The notes: generated by a model not told the origin, from the letters alone. Numbered from the stretch's first letter, positions 10,132 through 22,739 are shown. The stretch is 64,000 nucleotides of DNA from Clarireedia homoeocarpa (GCA_001465935.1 LNKV01000012.1:691302-755301), one strand, 5' to 3'. A program made the numbers and translations.

Positions 10132-13100
10132 ATCTCACCTTTTGGGTCTTTAGAGTTTAGTGCATTTACGGCATGGTAGACTGCTTGGAGTGAAATTTAG
10201 CATTCGAAGGGCACATATAAAATGGGTTGGCGGGAGTAAAATTGTATCTGAATAGCATAGCGAATCCGGTGGGCATTACTAGGGCATTGTAAGGGGTTTG
10301 TTTAGAGGCTTCGTGGTTACTAAAGCATGGGAAACAGAAGAAGGGAAGAAACAGCATCTTCTACCCAGACAGGCAGTTGTTTCACCTGTAATGATTAAGA
10401 TGTAGATAAGAATGAAGCATACATATTTTATTATCCGTTGGCTAATTAACATATTCTCAACCAAATATCTACTCTTCTAAGGCCCGCTGCAGAGGGAGGC
10501 ATGTACAGCCCCTGAAGGGTGACCAAATGACACATTCAGGAGCAACATCATATCTGGGGTTTCGACGGATGCCCAGGGAAATACAAATGAAGCTCATAAA
10601 AAGCGTCGTCTCACTGCTAGGATTCTTACATCCAGTAATATGATTTACGTACAATTGTTTTCAAGGATTAACTGACTCATGTATACATCATGCTTTGTTG
10701 TCCACCGCCGCACCAAACGAATGTGTCCAACGCTTTCTCCCTCCATGATCAATTAGCAGAGAACACATCATCTCATGTACTTACTTGAGTTGTCGTTGTA
10801 AATGAGATGAAATTTGTGCATAGGAAATGGCATGATCAAATTTGAATTGTGCTGATGCTGGTCAATGAAGGGCTTTGGTCCGCCTCCGAACATGATTACA
10901 TTGTGTAGACGGAAAATGATCCAGAGGGGTGTGGAAGAAATGTAATACCAACGCTGACGATAATAAGGATATGATGGAGAGTGCATATCTGTAAGGAACT
11001 CACGATGAAGGCTCAATAGTTATATATGCTACATGCTGCAGGTCCCCATATTGGAGTGCAGATGAAGATGGTGGGGTAAATGATGGGACGGACTGCCATA
11101 GATAGGGAACTTCATGCGTGGGTAGCCTAGTGATGGGGAGCATATAGTAGTTGTGAAACTTGCTCGTGAAGACTGCAGTAGCAATGGTGCAGCACAGTCC
11201 TAGAACTCACATCTACGGGAGAACGTATGTGTTGTACGACGTAAACGTTGTCGCCGACCTGAACTCCTCTTAGTTGACGGTTCAACCATATCCATTGTGA
11301 GGAAGACCATAGACTTCTATGTATAACCAAACAAACCCCTAAGACCCAGATACGTAGTCCACCTCGGGTCATACCAATACCGAGGGGATGGAGCCGGGTA
11401 CTTGGTCGAATGTGCTTGCATCAAGCAGCAGCATCCTGTAGTGTAGTGTGGTTCAGCACATCCATATCCAAAGATCTGGGCGATCCAAGCAAAAGGCATA
11501 GAAGTGGCTGCAGCAGGAAGCCTCGAGATGAGGCTATGTACATGATCGGAGCACATTTTACCCAGCATGTATGTTTCCATCTTTGTGTTGCCAACAGGGT
11601 GATAGATAGAATATCTCAACATATTGGTTGGCGACTGGAAATTTTCCAACAGCCGCGGAAAAGAAATGAATGTATTGAAAATTGGAAAACTGTTCCCCTC
11701 TGCAGAAAGTTGCACGTTAAATCCAATAATCGGAGTTATTTCCTCCTAAAAAGTGCATGAAGTACATGTATGTTGTATCTACAGCGAGCTCGGCAATGTT
11801 GCGACCGACCCAAATCTGTGAATGTTTCGGCACCTGAATAGCTAAAGTGAGCTGATGGGTTTTAGGCAAACTCGACTCCGGAATCTATACGACGGTTATT
11901 GGATATCTGCAGAACGACGTGGAGGAAAGAAACAGAAGTCGTTATACATCTTGGAATATCTGGGATCGGCTACAGCTCTCCCACTCTTTTATTTGAACAA
12001 CTTCATCAGTCCGGAGTAGAGCAGAACTTACGAACAAGCAAGTGTTGAAGTAAACCTTTGCCCCCGAGACTTTATTTGACCGAATATTCTCATGCTAGTG
12101 AGACTATCTCACCTGTGTAGAAAACCGCACGGCGGTGTAAAATTCCCCAGACAAGGAATAAAATCTATAGAAATCCCAAAGCGGAAGTCCCCTGCGGTGA
12201 CCACCCGGTGCTGCAGCATTAAATGACGTGCATATGTGCGGACACAGACGGTATAGACAAGAAATCCTGGTAACTGGATGGCTAAAGCGTGTTTATACGC
12301 GTACCATTGCGTACACTGCAATGCTTCGGAATAGACTTTTTCAATCCGGTGGTGTAGTGGTACAAATAACTGCAGAAGCCTAAACCTCTCTAGACGCGGG
12401 AGGAGAATAAGCTGACCGCCAGGAGTGTTGGAGGCGGGCGAAGGGAAGCTTGACTAGAAATCTGAAGAGGCAGCCAAGGAAACCCGTCTGGCTTGATGAT
12501 CAGGCAGAGATCATTTGCATTAAGATTCCTCTTTGAAGGATGATTTCTGGGATGATCGGCTCGGATAGACACAGTAGTAAGACCGACGTGGTACAAATGT
12601 CTCGAGGGTGTCAAAACCCTGGAACTGGGGAAGCCGATATACAACGTAGAGTGCACACTAGATGTGGTATGTGTTCAAATCTTAGGAGCGTTAGACAAAC
12701 AGGGAAATGCGAGTTCGATTGCCGATTCGGGGAATTGTTTTAGTGATATTGCTTGTATAACCGTAATAGCAGCAAAGGAAGACCAATGGCTACTCAGTAG
12801 AAAGATCAATAACTTAGTACACTTCCAACACCAATGTCATGAAGCCTGTATATTTCTCACCCAACTTCGGGGATGCTGAGATGAATCTCCGATATACCAT
12901 CAACCCTAGTATTGGAGGCAATTCCCACAATTTTGTTTGGGCTGGTTGCTCGTTGAAAGAGAGCAGCTGAGCTCAGATCATATGCATATACATCTAGGAT
13001 CTTGTTCTCTGAGGAACAGGCTTGATGCTTGAAGATTGTTCTCCACGATATACAAGATGCAGCATGCATACAGGTAGGTGGTATACAGAGATTTGAGAAA

Positions 13101-13840
13101 CCCGTCACAATCACAATCGCAATCACAATCATGATCCCCGAGGATTGTTTGATTGTGTACCTCAACCCAGGTAGCTAGAATGTTTTTGTGTATTGGTACA
13201 TCTGCGATCGTATCAGAAATAAGCCCTGAAAGCGACGCTACAGGCCCTTCTAATCAGGAGATGACATGGTGGTTCCTTTAGTGCTGCCATATGAGGCTTC
13301 GGAGAGCGCCACCATGTACCACCGAGGGTAAGCAGGTACCCTGAACGATGAGATAGATTTATTGGGAGATGGAGATGGAGATAAATGAGTCGTATGCTGT
13401 GATCCCGTGAATACAGCACAGAAAAGGTTGACTTCAGAACCGGCGGGTCTGGCTCAAGCGACGAGAGGTTGTTGAGCTCGATCAAGCGGACCTCTCGTGC
13501 CTCTCAACAAGTTGGCATAGAGTAGTCGACCATCAAGTAACAAATCCGTGTGCTATATTCCATGCGCCCGAGTTCCAGATCCTACTGTACGGAAGTACTT
13601 CGTAAAACGCTCATAAAAGCATCAGCATTCCCCTATTCGGCCCAGTCAGATTGGAGCTTTGTTTGAGTTGATCCGAGTCGCACAACTTCAAGAAGTACTT
13701 TGTAGCTGCATGTACTTGTACACCAGAGTGGGGAGACACAGAAAAACGCCAATAAGTACGAAGTAGTATGGACAGCCATGTTATTGGTACCCAACGGGAC
13801 TACATAGCCGGTACAATAATGGTACCTCGAGGCTAAGTAG

Positions 13841-13880
13841 GCACAAGTTGCACAAGTTGCACAAGCTGCACAAGTTGCAC
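13841..13880. repeat. 9-bp tandem repeat GCACAAGTT, about 4.4 copies
   Basis: Four consecutive units of GCACAAGTT, the third reading GCACAAGCT, followed by a partial unit GCAC. Confidence 0.9.
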
Positions 13881-13944
13881 ATTCTCGCCTTGATCTCCGT
13901 GTTCTCAAAACCGAGCGTGTATCGTCAGGAAAAAGGCATTATCC

Positions 13945-13974
13945 CCCTTTGGGGAAATGCCCTTTGGGGAAATG
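13945..13974. repeat. 15-bp perfect tandem duplication
   Basis: The unit CCCTTTGGGGAAATG occurs twice head to tail. Each copy contains a CCCTTTGGGG near-palindrome. Confidence 0.9.
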
Positions 13975-14875
13975 CCGTCTAACGGGATGATCCCAATTGA
14001 CCTTTGACTTGTTGTAGCTCCTTCATTGGTTGGATTCCTTTGACGTGAAGTACCCAGGTGTGATGCGTCTTTTCAAGGATAAGTGTGAAAGTAAATATCG
14101 TAAGATCACTAAGTGGCCGAGCGCGTGGATATGGACCAGAGATTCATGAACAGCAAAAGCAACGAGCAACCGAATCGCAACTACCTTCAAGGAAGAGTAT
14201 TACTGAGCTGCTACATCAAGAGACAGAAGGATCTCGGAGACCCGAAAAAAGGGCGACAGTGGGGGCCAGGCGTCGACTGAGCCACGGGCCGGGTTTTTAT
14301 GGCGACATCCAAGTACCTTCGTACTAATTTGGAGAAATCTGATTGATCTGTTATTGCCTTATTCCTTTTTATTCCAACCCCTCTGTTTGTAGAACTAGCA
14401 GTGCTTCTCCTTCTCTGCCCATCATCCTCTCTCAACAAATCATGAATAGCGTCATGGTTCGTCAGCTTAGACCTTCGAGATTATCCAGTTACTCCCGCCT
14501 TGGCACAATCTATTGGTCAATACTTGAGAGAAGTTCAATGCAAGCAACCACATATCTCGCCACTACCTAATGAAGCAGTTCCGTGGCGATGTGCGAACTC
14601 AATCTAGATTGACCACGTTCAAGCCCCGTGGCCGAAGCAGCGAGACTAATAAATTTGGGGTAAAAGACACGAGGAATCTACAGTTCAAGCATTCTCCTTA
14701 GTAATGTGGGATGGTGTGGGAACTGAACTGACGGGTCTGGACGGTTTGAATGGTTCGGGGCGGTTAAGGCTGGATTTGTTTAGTTTATCCCGTCATTTCT
14801 GCAAGTTTTCCTTTTCCTATCACTTAAAACTACTTTGTATAGGTTGCTGTGCCTTTTTCTTCGCCAAAGCCCCTT

Positions 14876-14933
14876 CATTAGCATCATTAGCATCATTAGC
14901 ATCAGTACCATTATTATCATTATCATTATCATT
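14876..14933. repeat. CATTAGCAT x3 followed by ATTATC microsatellite
   Basis: Three copies of the 9-mer CATTAGCAT (14876-14902) are followed, after a short gap, by an ATTATC/ATT-type 6-bp microsatellite. Confidence 0.85.
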
Positions 14934-16216
14934 CAATCAAGCCGAGGCTAAGAGAGAAATTTCCAGGATCGTCGCAATCCAATGAATGAAATCCAAAGGA
15001 ACATTATGTGGCCAGGTACCTGCGAGGCTTTTTTAAGGCCTTTCCACCTATGTAGGTACTTGTTCCGAGAGCGAAGGAAGGATGAGAAATGGGCAGTAAA
15101 GGTACAGCGTCTATCGGGCATCAGACGTCGACAGCTCGCAAGCGCCAGGTGGCACAGTGAAGACTAATTCACATACCCGGCTCGTATGGCCATCATCGAT
15201 CAATGCTTTCGGTGATATGCATCCGCAATGACACTCTGATGAATATTATTAAGCCAGAATTACTCCGTAGGAGATCTTAGAAGAACGGACATACTCTCCA
15301 CAAACCCCAGGAAATTTCTTGGCATAAAACTCATCCTTGGTTCAGTGAGAGTACCTCCGAAGACTTAGAACTAGTTGCTGCTAGGTAACGGATTCCCAAG
15401 GAGTTGGCCGTTTGCTTTCTAATAACCCATCCTATCACCGAAACGTGGATGAATAGTTATTCATTAGACAGACCACGAATAGCATAGTTCTATAGAAAGA
15501 CGCTTACGTGATCACGTCTGACAGGTCTTGGGTGAGGATGCACGACGGTCAGCCCCCAATTCCTACCCCAACCCTCCGATGAATTTTGCAGGCCCGTCTT
15601 TTTCCTCTATCATGCCGCCGCACATGTGCAGGAGGGGCCGAACCAGGTTCGAATTACTTATTTTACTAGGATTCTCGGGGAACATGGGCCAAGTAAGCTT
15701 AACGCCGCTTTGAAACAACGGCAGATAGAAATCTAGTCACATAGACTGTTACCATCGTAAGACGGAAACGAAATCACAGGCCAAATGACACAGGCGAAAA
15801 ATGCCTTACCAGGAAAAACAGATGGTGTAATCTCGGTCGAACGTGTGCTAAAAGTTCATGGACACTAGGTATCTGGCTTTTCAAGATTAGTGGAGAGCTG
15901 TCAGGTACGCTGCAATGAGCTGGTCCGAGAAGGGAACAAAAAAGCAAATCTTCAAGGTCCAAGTCTTCTCTCGGGTTGTACTGTGGCCGCTTTCTATCAT
16001 GTCTTAGCATGTACAATAGTTGGTACTCTCGACAACCGTTTGCGTGTGAGAAAGCCAGTGGTAAGTGGCACAAGTTTAGCACGGTCATCAACAAGTCGCA
16101 CTTTGTGCTGTCCAAACGAAAGAGAAGCAGTTGCCAACTTGCCACATTGTAAATTGACGCCAGACAACCCAAAATTTACCACAAAGACCTACTCGTATGA
16201 ACCCCTGCAATACCTT

Positions 16217-16248
16217 GGCAACTGGGCAACTGGGCAACTGGGCAACTG
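16217..16248. repeat. 8-bp tandem repeat GGCAACTG x4
   Basis: Four perfect head-to-tail copies of GGCAACTG. Confidence 0.9.
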
Positions 16249-16665
16249 GGCGTCTGCTCAGCGACAGAATAGCTAGGTATGCTCGGGGTATTAACAAAGA
16301 GGTGTTGGGAGTACAGATTGGCTTGGACCACGCTAAAGACATTACTCTTGCCCTGTAACATGTAGCTTTGCGAGACCTGCAGCATGCCTCATCAGACTAT
16401 GGACTCGAGATGCAACACATGATCCAGATTCCAGCTGGAGTCAGTACAGTACTGACAGAGAGGAAGGGAAAGAGGGGGAAAAGTGGCGACTATTGATTAT
16501 GTGGTTCAAGTAAGCACAATATCTGTTCCTTCCTCCAATGAACCTCCATAATCCACACGAGTAATATGGCTGACATGAAAAGTTAAACTACGGCACAGTT
16601 GTCAGTAATGCATCTTGGAGTTAATATTGATGAAGGTTTCGGGAAGAGTACGGTACGGTATCGCG

Positions 16666-16697
16666 GTACGGGTTCTATCCTGTACGGGTTCTATCCT
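16666..16697. repeat. 16-bp perfect tandem duplication
   Basis: The unit GTACGGGTTCTATCCT occurs twice, preceded by GTACGGTACGGTATCGC, which carries related GTACGG words. Confidence 0.88.
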
Positions 16698-17896
16698 GCA
16701 CATACAGACGGACCGCATATCACCTACCGCGCAAGGTGTGGACGAGATTACGTAGATGAGGTACAGGAGAATATTTCCTTCGGATCTTTCAGCATCGTGA
16801 CCCCAACGCATACGTAGAGTAACTTGCATGCACGCTACACGGGCAGATCTATTGCCTGCTTTCGCTGCAACGAAGAAAGCCACGCATCTTGGTAGCCGCA
16901 CTTGGAGTATACAGTACAAGGTACATAGACATGGAGAGAACAGGACTAACTTTATTAAGAGGACTCACATCTATGTGAAAGCTAACGCAAGAAAGGACAT
17001 TGACTCTCATCGAATTCAGATATGTTCCCATTTAAAGGATAGTGATCAGATCCATTACCGGACATTTTTTGATAGAGCTTTCGTGGGGCCGAGCCCCTCG
17101 GGAGGGAAGCATAGTTCTACTGATCATCTTTCCCTGATGCGATCATCCTTGGAGAAAGAAACATATTCCCAAAAACAGGAAGTAGTGTCGATAATGGTTT
17201 AGTTGCAGGTGTCAAAAAATGACCAGATGAACGTTAGGGGAAGGGGATGACTTCAATATTTAATGGATTATTTTCTTTTCACGGCCAAAAATCATGCTCA
17301 TCATCCACGCTGCAATAGCTCTAGTTGTAGCGCACAAATCGTCGACTATTAAGCATAGCATAAGTAGGGAGTGAGGGAGTCTATAATTCATACATTCATA
17401 GTATACCATGGATGAGTGAAATATACGGGAGCGAGAAGGGAGTGCGGAACACTACACCTACCTAGCTGGGTATGAATCCACATTTTCCCGAGGAATATAT
17501 TCCCCCTTAAGTACTAACCTTATGGTTGATGTTGGATTTTAGACGATTGAGATGATCTAGACGACTCGTAGCTTGACGTAGCTTGACTCTGTACGGGAGT
17601 ACTTCCCATCACCTACCGTCCCTCCAAAGTTAACTTTTATTGAATTGCCTTGCTCCACCATCTGCCGCCCGGCAGAGTCTGAGGGCTGTGTGAACGAGCG
17701 ACGAGTCGAAGTGACAGATACCTGTTCTAGGCAGTTGCACATTAGCACCTTCCTCCTCTATCACTCGAAAATGAGTCAAAAAGGAGAGCAATATTGAGAA
17801 TCACAAAGAGCAAAAAGAAAGTCTGCCCAAGGTGTCTCAATACAAGAATCCTGCGAGCCTTACTTATCTACTCCGTGCACTACTGTACTCTACATG

Positions 17897-19173
17897 CCAG
17901 ACCCATCCTTCTTGGTTAGCCGTTGCCCGTGTGTGTACTGCACATATTTACAGCACAGCACTAGAGCTTGACGGCTCCTTAGACCTTGGACCTTGGACCT
18001 TGACCCTACACCTCCCCCTGTACCTGTAGAGTAAGTAACTGTAACCCACAACCCACACACCAAATCCACAAATCCACAATCCACGCAAATCCACATTCTG
18101 GCGGCCCTTTCAACTTTCTTCCCGAACGTGCACTTGCACTTAAAGAGCTGACTACCTGCCTGCTACTCCCTACCTGGGCACGAATTTCCCCAGTCCATTG
18201 TAACGTCTCCATAGACTGCAACTGCACACAAGAAAACTGTCCGTCTTCCCGCAACCAGCATCCAGCAACAGCCATCTCGATTTTTCTTGTGCAGAGGGAA
18301 ACATCATATAAATCTGGAGACCGACAAACTGAAAGTGGATCCGGACCTAGTAGACTGGTAAAGGGCGATCTCTGCTCTAGCAACTGGCACCCGCGATTTC
18401 ATTGGAACAAGAACAAGAACAGGAAACAGGAGCTGATACTAGAACGGGAACTCGCAACCAAACTCCCACTCGAACTCGAAGTCGCCGTCGACTGAAATCA
18501 AGATCAATCACCACGCGCTCCTAGCTTCTTCTCTGGCTGACCGGCCTCGCTGGAGACTTCTCTTATATATACTCATCTCACAGTACAACAATACACCTTT
18601 TCGGCCTCTACCGACAGACTTCACGAGCCTATACATATATCTGCACCGCCACCACTCAACTTCTCGACGTTGCACTCGACTTCTTTCAATCAAGACTAAA
18701 TCTATTGCTATCTTTTTACCATCTTACCATCTCACCATCTTGCTATCTTCTTACTACCTTCTCCTCAACAAATAGCTTTTATTCACCAGCCCCGAAGCAT
18801 TTGGGCCGAAAAGGGTTCCACTAAAAGACTAGCCACCGAATCTATCCTCCCAGTCAGTACGCGAGGACCCGAGCACCGCCCAACATCCATTCACTCTCCC
18901 TTGCAGACGCAACTTGACTTCGACTTATTACTCCCGTCTGTCAAAAACCCTCACGATATTCAGACCTCAGATTTTCCGCCGTCCTCGAGTCTTTTGCGCA
19001 TACAGCCATTTCGTCGATTCTTTAGACGACTTCCCATTGAGCTTGGGCTGACTCAATTGCGACTCCGCTACACTCGCTTTTTCCTTGGCTCTAAATTAGA
19101 GAAACCCCGCGACTTGATTTAGAACAAAAGATAAGCAATCAGGAGCGAGCCATAGCGACGATCAGGAACAATC
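17897..19173 (+). promoter_or_regulatory. ATG-free 1.28-kb promoter/leader of the bHLH gene
   Basis: From after the ATG at 17894-17896 to the bHLH start at 19174 I found no ATG on the + strand, against about 20 expected by chance, whereas CAT (ATG on the other strand) occurs some 22 times. The stretch is C/A- and C/T-rich with small repeats (GACCTTG x3 at 17982-18002, AAATCCAC words near 18060-18095, CCATCTT words near 18718-18750). This is what selection against upstream start codons in a long transcribed 5' leader would look like. A TATA box at 18564 marks one possible start site, but the depletion extends about 670 nt further upstream. Confidence 0.6.
18564..18571 (+). promoter_or_regulatory. 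TATA-like element upstream of the bHLH gene
   Basis: TATATATA followed by CT-rich sequence (ACTCATCTCACAG), about 600 nt before the start codon. If used it would give a leader of about 570 nt without any ATG. Confidence 0.4.
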
Positions 19174-20807
19174 ATGATGGATTCACGTCCACCATCTACT
19201 AAACTGCCAGCTGGCTTGGCGGGTGTGTTGAATGAGCCAGAGGAGAATAGAGACTCGGCTTATTTTTCTAATTTGGACCCGTCTTCCAAACGTAAGTGTT
19301 GATCCTTCGCATGCTGCAGTCTCCCACGTTCACCGAAACTGATACGAACCGACCACAGACAACTCCCAGATGTCGAACGGCGAAGCGATCATGACCCCAT
19401 CTTCCCTCTATCACTCCTCGAGCACGGATATGAGCCCCTCGCCCATCGCGAACCACATTGGCAGCCAGCAAATAACCTCTCCTACTTCTGGAGGCATGAG
19501 CGTTGCATCAATGGTTTCTCCCTCATGCGAACAATCAGTGGCAGGTCAATTGAATAGGCAGTCTTATGGGTCAGGTCTGGGCGCACTTTCAATCAACGGA
19601 GATTCTCGACGCGAAAGTGTTGACTCGCGACTCGGGCATAATTTCGGTGATTTGAGGCTGAATTCTCCGTATGCCAGTAACAATCAATCAACAACCTCGA
19701 TTCAAAGCACACTGCAGCAGCAACGAAATCCTGGAAACGCTGCAGACCGCCTATCAAATCCTCGTTTCTCGAACAGCTACCAGCCACAACGATTGCCTGA
19801 ACCATTATCTCCCAAGAGCGCTATCCCCAAGACAGCTCCTGCAATTACCGGCCCCGCAACTGGTAATATTGCCCGTGCCGCGGAACCGACTAAAGGGCAA
19901 GCTTGGGCGTTTCCTGAAGAGGAAGTGCATAGGATACCGTCTGCATCTCGACCTCGCCATGATGATACACCTAGCAGGGTGGGAACTTCCTTCTTAGACT
20001 CGAGGCGAAGCAGTATTGCGGAATCTGTAGCGAGTAGTCAGTTCACCACAGAATCCCGCCTACCAGCCGGTCAACGAAGGTTGGAAGATGGTATGCCATC
20101 AGATTTCCGATTATCGAGGGCTTCCTCTGAATTCCATGGTGTATCTCACCACCATCACTCGTTACAAACTCGTCAGATATCCGACTTGCAATCGGAAGAT
20201 GCAGACTCACCCAACAATGGACAGCCTTACAGTCGAACACCAGAGCTGCGTGTCAGCCACAAACTTGCTGAACGTAAAAGACGAACTGAGATGAAAGAGC
20301 TTTTCGAGAACCTCAGAGATCTGATGCCACAAGAGAGGGGCTCCAAAGCTAGCAAATGGGAAATCTTAACCAAGGGTAAGGGTATTGAAGCCTTTATTGC
20401 GATTTTGTATTAACAAAAGTGTAGCTATTGCGGAACATAATGCGCAGACGAAACGTATCAATGAGTTGCAAGACAAGTTATACAGCAGCCAAGTAGAGGT
20501 AGAAAACCTCCGACGAGAAAGTAATGTGATTCGCCTAGAGAACTCGCAACTCAGAAACGAACTCAGCCAAATGGGAGCGAACAATCACCAATCAAGTATG
20601 AACGGCTTCACCACGATACCACAGAACGGTGCATCGCATGTTGACATGAATGCATACCCCGACGCATATGCACCAAGAGCCTCTTATCAGCAACGCAACG
20701 AGCAACTTCCGCCCCTTCGTGGGCTGTCTCAACCTGAGTCCATGAGCGGAGTTCAGTACCAGACGGAGGTTGGCCGCACGAATGGTTTCAGAGATTCTCG
20801 TTTCTAG
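19174..20807 (+). CDS. Basic helix-loop-helix transcription factor
   Basis: Three exons, 19174-19291, 19359-20375 and 20425-20807; 505 aa. Introns of 67 and 49 nt have GTAAGT and GTAAGG donors. The long N-terminal half is Ser/Asn/Pro-rich and disordered. The bHLH domain lies at about residues 335-395: the basic region HKLAERKRR carries the His/Glu/Arg triad (His340, Glu344, Arg348) typical of proteins binding the E-box CACGTG. Helix 1 is EMKELFENLRDLM and helix 2 SKWEILTKAIAE, which the second intron interrupts. A leucine/coiled-coil extension for dimerisation follows to about residue 425, then a flexible tail. It should be a nuclear DNA-binding regulator. The closest style is the fungal developmental bHLH proteins, but no orthologue is claimed. 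ATG codons are tandem at 19174 and 19177. Confidence 0.88.
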
Positions 20808-22473
20808 ATATCTGCAATTTCGACCACTGAACTGTTTCGGAACAACTTGAGCTGGCATTACACTGCCGCTTCGAGGGACTCAAAATCCGCAACAGCCTCT
20901 CTCAATGTCGCTTCAACCGACTTGATGTAATGTCCCTCACTTTCACTCGTTCAGAGATTAAAGTCGTCGTTCAGGCAACGGTGCTATCGCCAATATCTAT
21001 TTGAATTCATCATGTTTTACTTTCTTTCAGGAAATCTACCACGCAAATATCCCCATTTGGCAGAACGTGTCTTATTAGAAAAACCTGGCGTCTACTCTAC
21101 AATTCATCTTTCTTTTATTCTCGGAGTTGACGAACTTCATTTTCTTTGTTTATTGCTTTCGGATACCTCACCTGTTAACTTTCAAATTGTTGACATGGAG
21201 TTTTTTTTTTTTTTTTACAAAAAAGTGGCACGCTCGGGTTCTGTGCGTCGGCGGAGTTACACGGATACCTTTTGCATTTCTTGGGAGGGAGAGGAATCGG
21301 AATTGTGAAATTATCTGAGTGGATATTCAGAAAAAAAGTATGGGGGATGGAATGGACATGGACATGGGAGGAACGTCATGAAAGAGGAAAGAAGGCGTTT
21401 ATTTTGAATATACCTGATCCCTCAATCTTTGGAGATCTCTTCTCCAGTTACCCATCTATTCTCCATCTTACTCTTCTTCGGGGTTTAGAGAGAATTGGAA
21501 AGAAAAAAACAAAGGTCGGAACGGAGCCAGAGGATGAGATCAGCACAAATGTTTTTGCTCTCAAATGGATGAAGAAATTTTGGGATGATAACGTAGTTAA
21601 GGAGGTTAAGGGAGCCTTATGTCAATCGATGCTGACGGCTTGTCAACATGGGATTCTTTTCGAGGCGAGGGGTTACTCGTAATGTATGAAGCATGAATTG
21701 AAGTCTTATATGGTTAATTCCGCTTTTATCTTCTTGCTATTGCTACTGCTGAATAAGTGTCGTGATTCTTTTCGTCTCAAGTGAGGTACAAACGGAACCA
21801 TAGCGAGATTCTATTTTTGTGATCAACTCTCTTTTCCATGGCACGACTGTATCCCCGGTGACTCGTAAGCTTGGAAGTACTGAGCGAACCCGGAGGTTAG
21901 CTGATCTGTAGAAAGTGAATTGATTATTCAATAACTCCATCAACTTGACCTGCTAAATCGGTCCGTCCGGCTGACCATCATGTCATCGAGTCCACTTTAT
22001 CGTTTGTTTCATCTTCATCCAATATCCCACGCTCAGTCTACCGATGCATAGAAAATGTGACTCCCAAATCATTACACAATATTCTGTCTGTCTGTGCTTG
22101 TCCACAGCATTTATTGCTCGCATCGCTTATCGTGCTCGTCTATTCGACCCGATATATACTTCAGCGCGGATTCCGAAACATGAGGCTTGTTTTGCGATGC
22201 GAGGGTAGTTAGTTGCTTATATGAGGATCTTGGTAGTGTTATGATGTTACTTGGGAGAGATGGGCATTCGTCTCATGATTCTAGGTCTGAAGGGAGGTGA
22301 AGGCGGTGTGGACATGATGGTAATTAAGGATGAGGAGTACTGGTAGGTCGCTGCAAAAAGCTTGCTCGTAAACTTTGACATGAACAAGTGACGTATGACA
22401 GTCGCTTAATCAGGATGCAGGAGAAGAGAAAGAGAGGAGAGGGAGTGGGGGGCCCAATAAGCTATTCATGCTT

Positions 22474-22519
22474 ACAAGCAAGTGCTTGTCAACTGAGGGG
22501 TCAACTTAGGGGTCAACTG
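22474..22519. repeat. Inverted repeat plus 12-bp tandem repeat with STRE-like AGGGG
   Basis: A perfect inverted repeat ACAAGCA-AG-TGCTTGT (22474-22489) is abutted by about 2.6 copies of TCAACTNAGGGG (22489-22519). Each full unit carries TCAAC and the AGGGG word known as the fungal stress-response element. It lies about 470 nt upstream of the secreted-protein start codon. Confidence 0.7.
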
Positions 22520-22739
22520 CTTAGCATTATTCTTACCACCGGCGATCAAGCAATGAGGTAATGCGAGATGCATTAGAGAAAAGCAAGATGGCGATGATAC
22601 CGTTGTTGACGGGGGCTATCTATCTGGTGCACGAATAGCGGGGCGAATAAGACTTTATGCTTCATGATTAAGTTTATTGGGGCTGATGGGAGGCATAACG
22701 TGAAAGAAGGAGAGTTGTCAGCAGAGATGAAGATTCGTG

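Larger units (their letters stand above)
10132..17893. other. Long gene-poor region with short tandem repeats
   Basis: Nearly 8 kb without a gene I can support. Open frames are short, on all frames, with no splice continuity or recognisable protein. The longest (about 130 codons on either strand near 11.4-11.8 kb and 15.8-16.2 kb) have random-looking composition and overlap antisense frames. Several short tandem repeats are listed separately. The sequence is not low-GC enough to suggest RIP-degraded transposon remnants, and no terminal repeats were noticed. It lies upstream of the bHLH gene and could be an extended regulatory region or hold unrecognised non-coding transcripts. Confidence 0.5.

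Noticed and set aside
11317..11760. 116-132-codon frames on both strands
   Set aside because: Antisense to each other, with no splice context or homology signal.
15774..16276. Overlapping 128-132-codon frames on both strands
   Set aside because: They overlap each other on opposite strands and include the GGCAACTG repeat. Neither has protein-like composition.
13841..16697. CRISPR-like array from repeated short units
   Set aside because: The units are direct tandem repeats without spacers in a eukaryotic genome.
21202..21217. T-tracts (also near 63692-63704) as retrotransposon tails
   Set aside because: No element body, target-site duplication or coding remnants adjoin them. They fit ordinary flanking homopolymers.
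21272..21682. 136-codon frame after the bHLH gene
   Set aside because: No domain, no leader, and Trp/Lys-rich random composition. Likely 3' flank.
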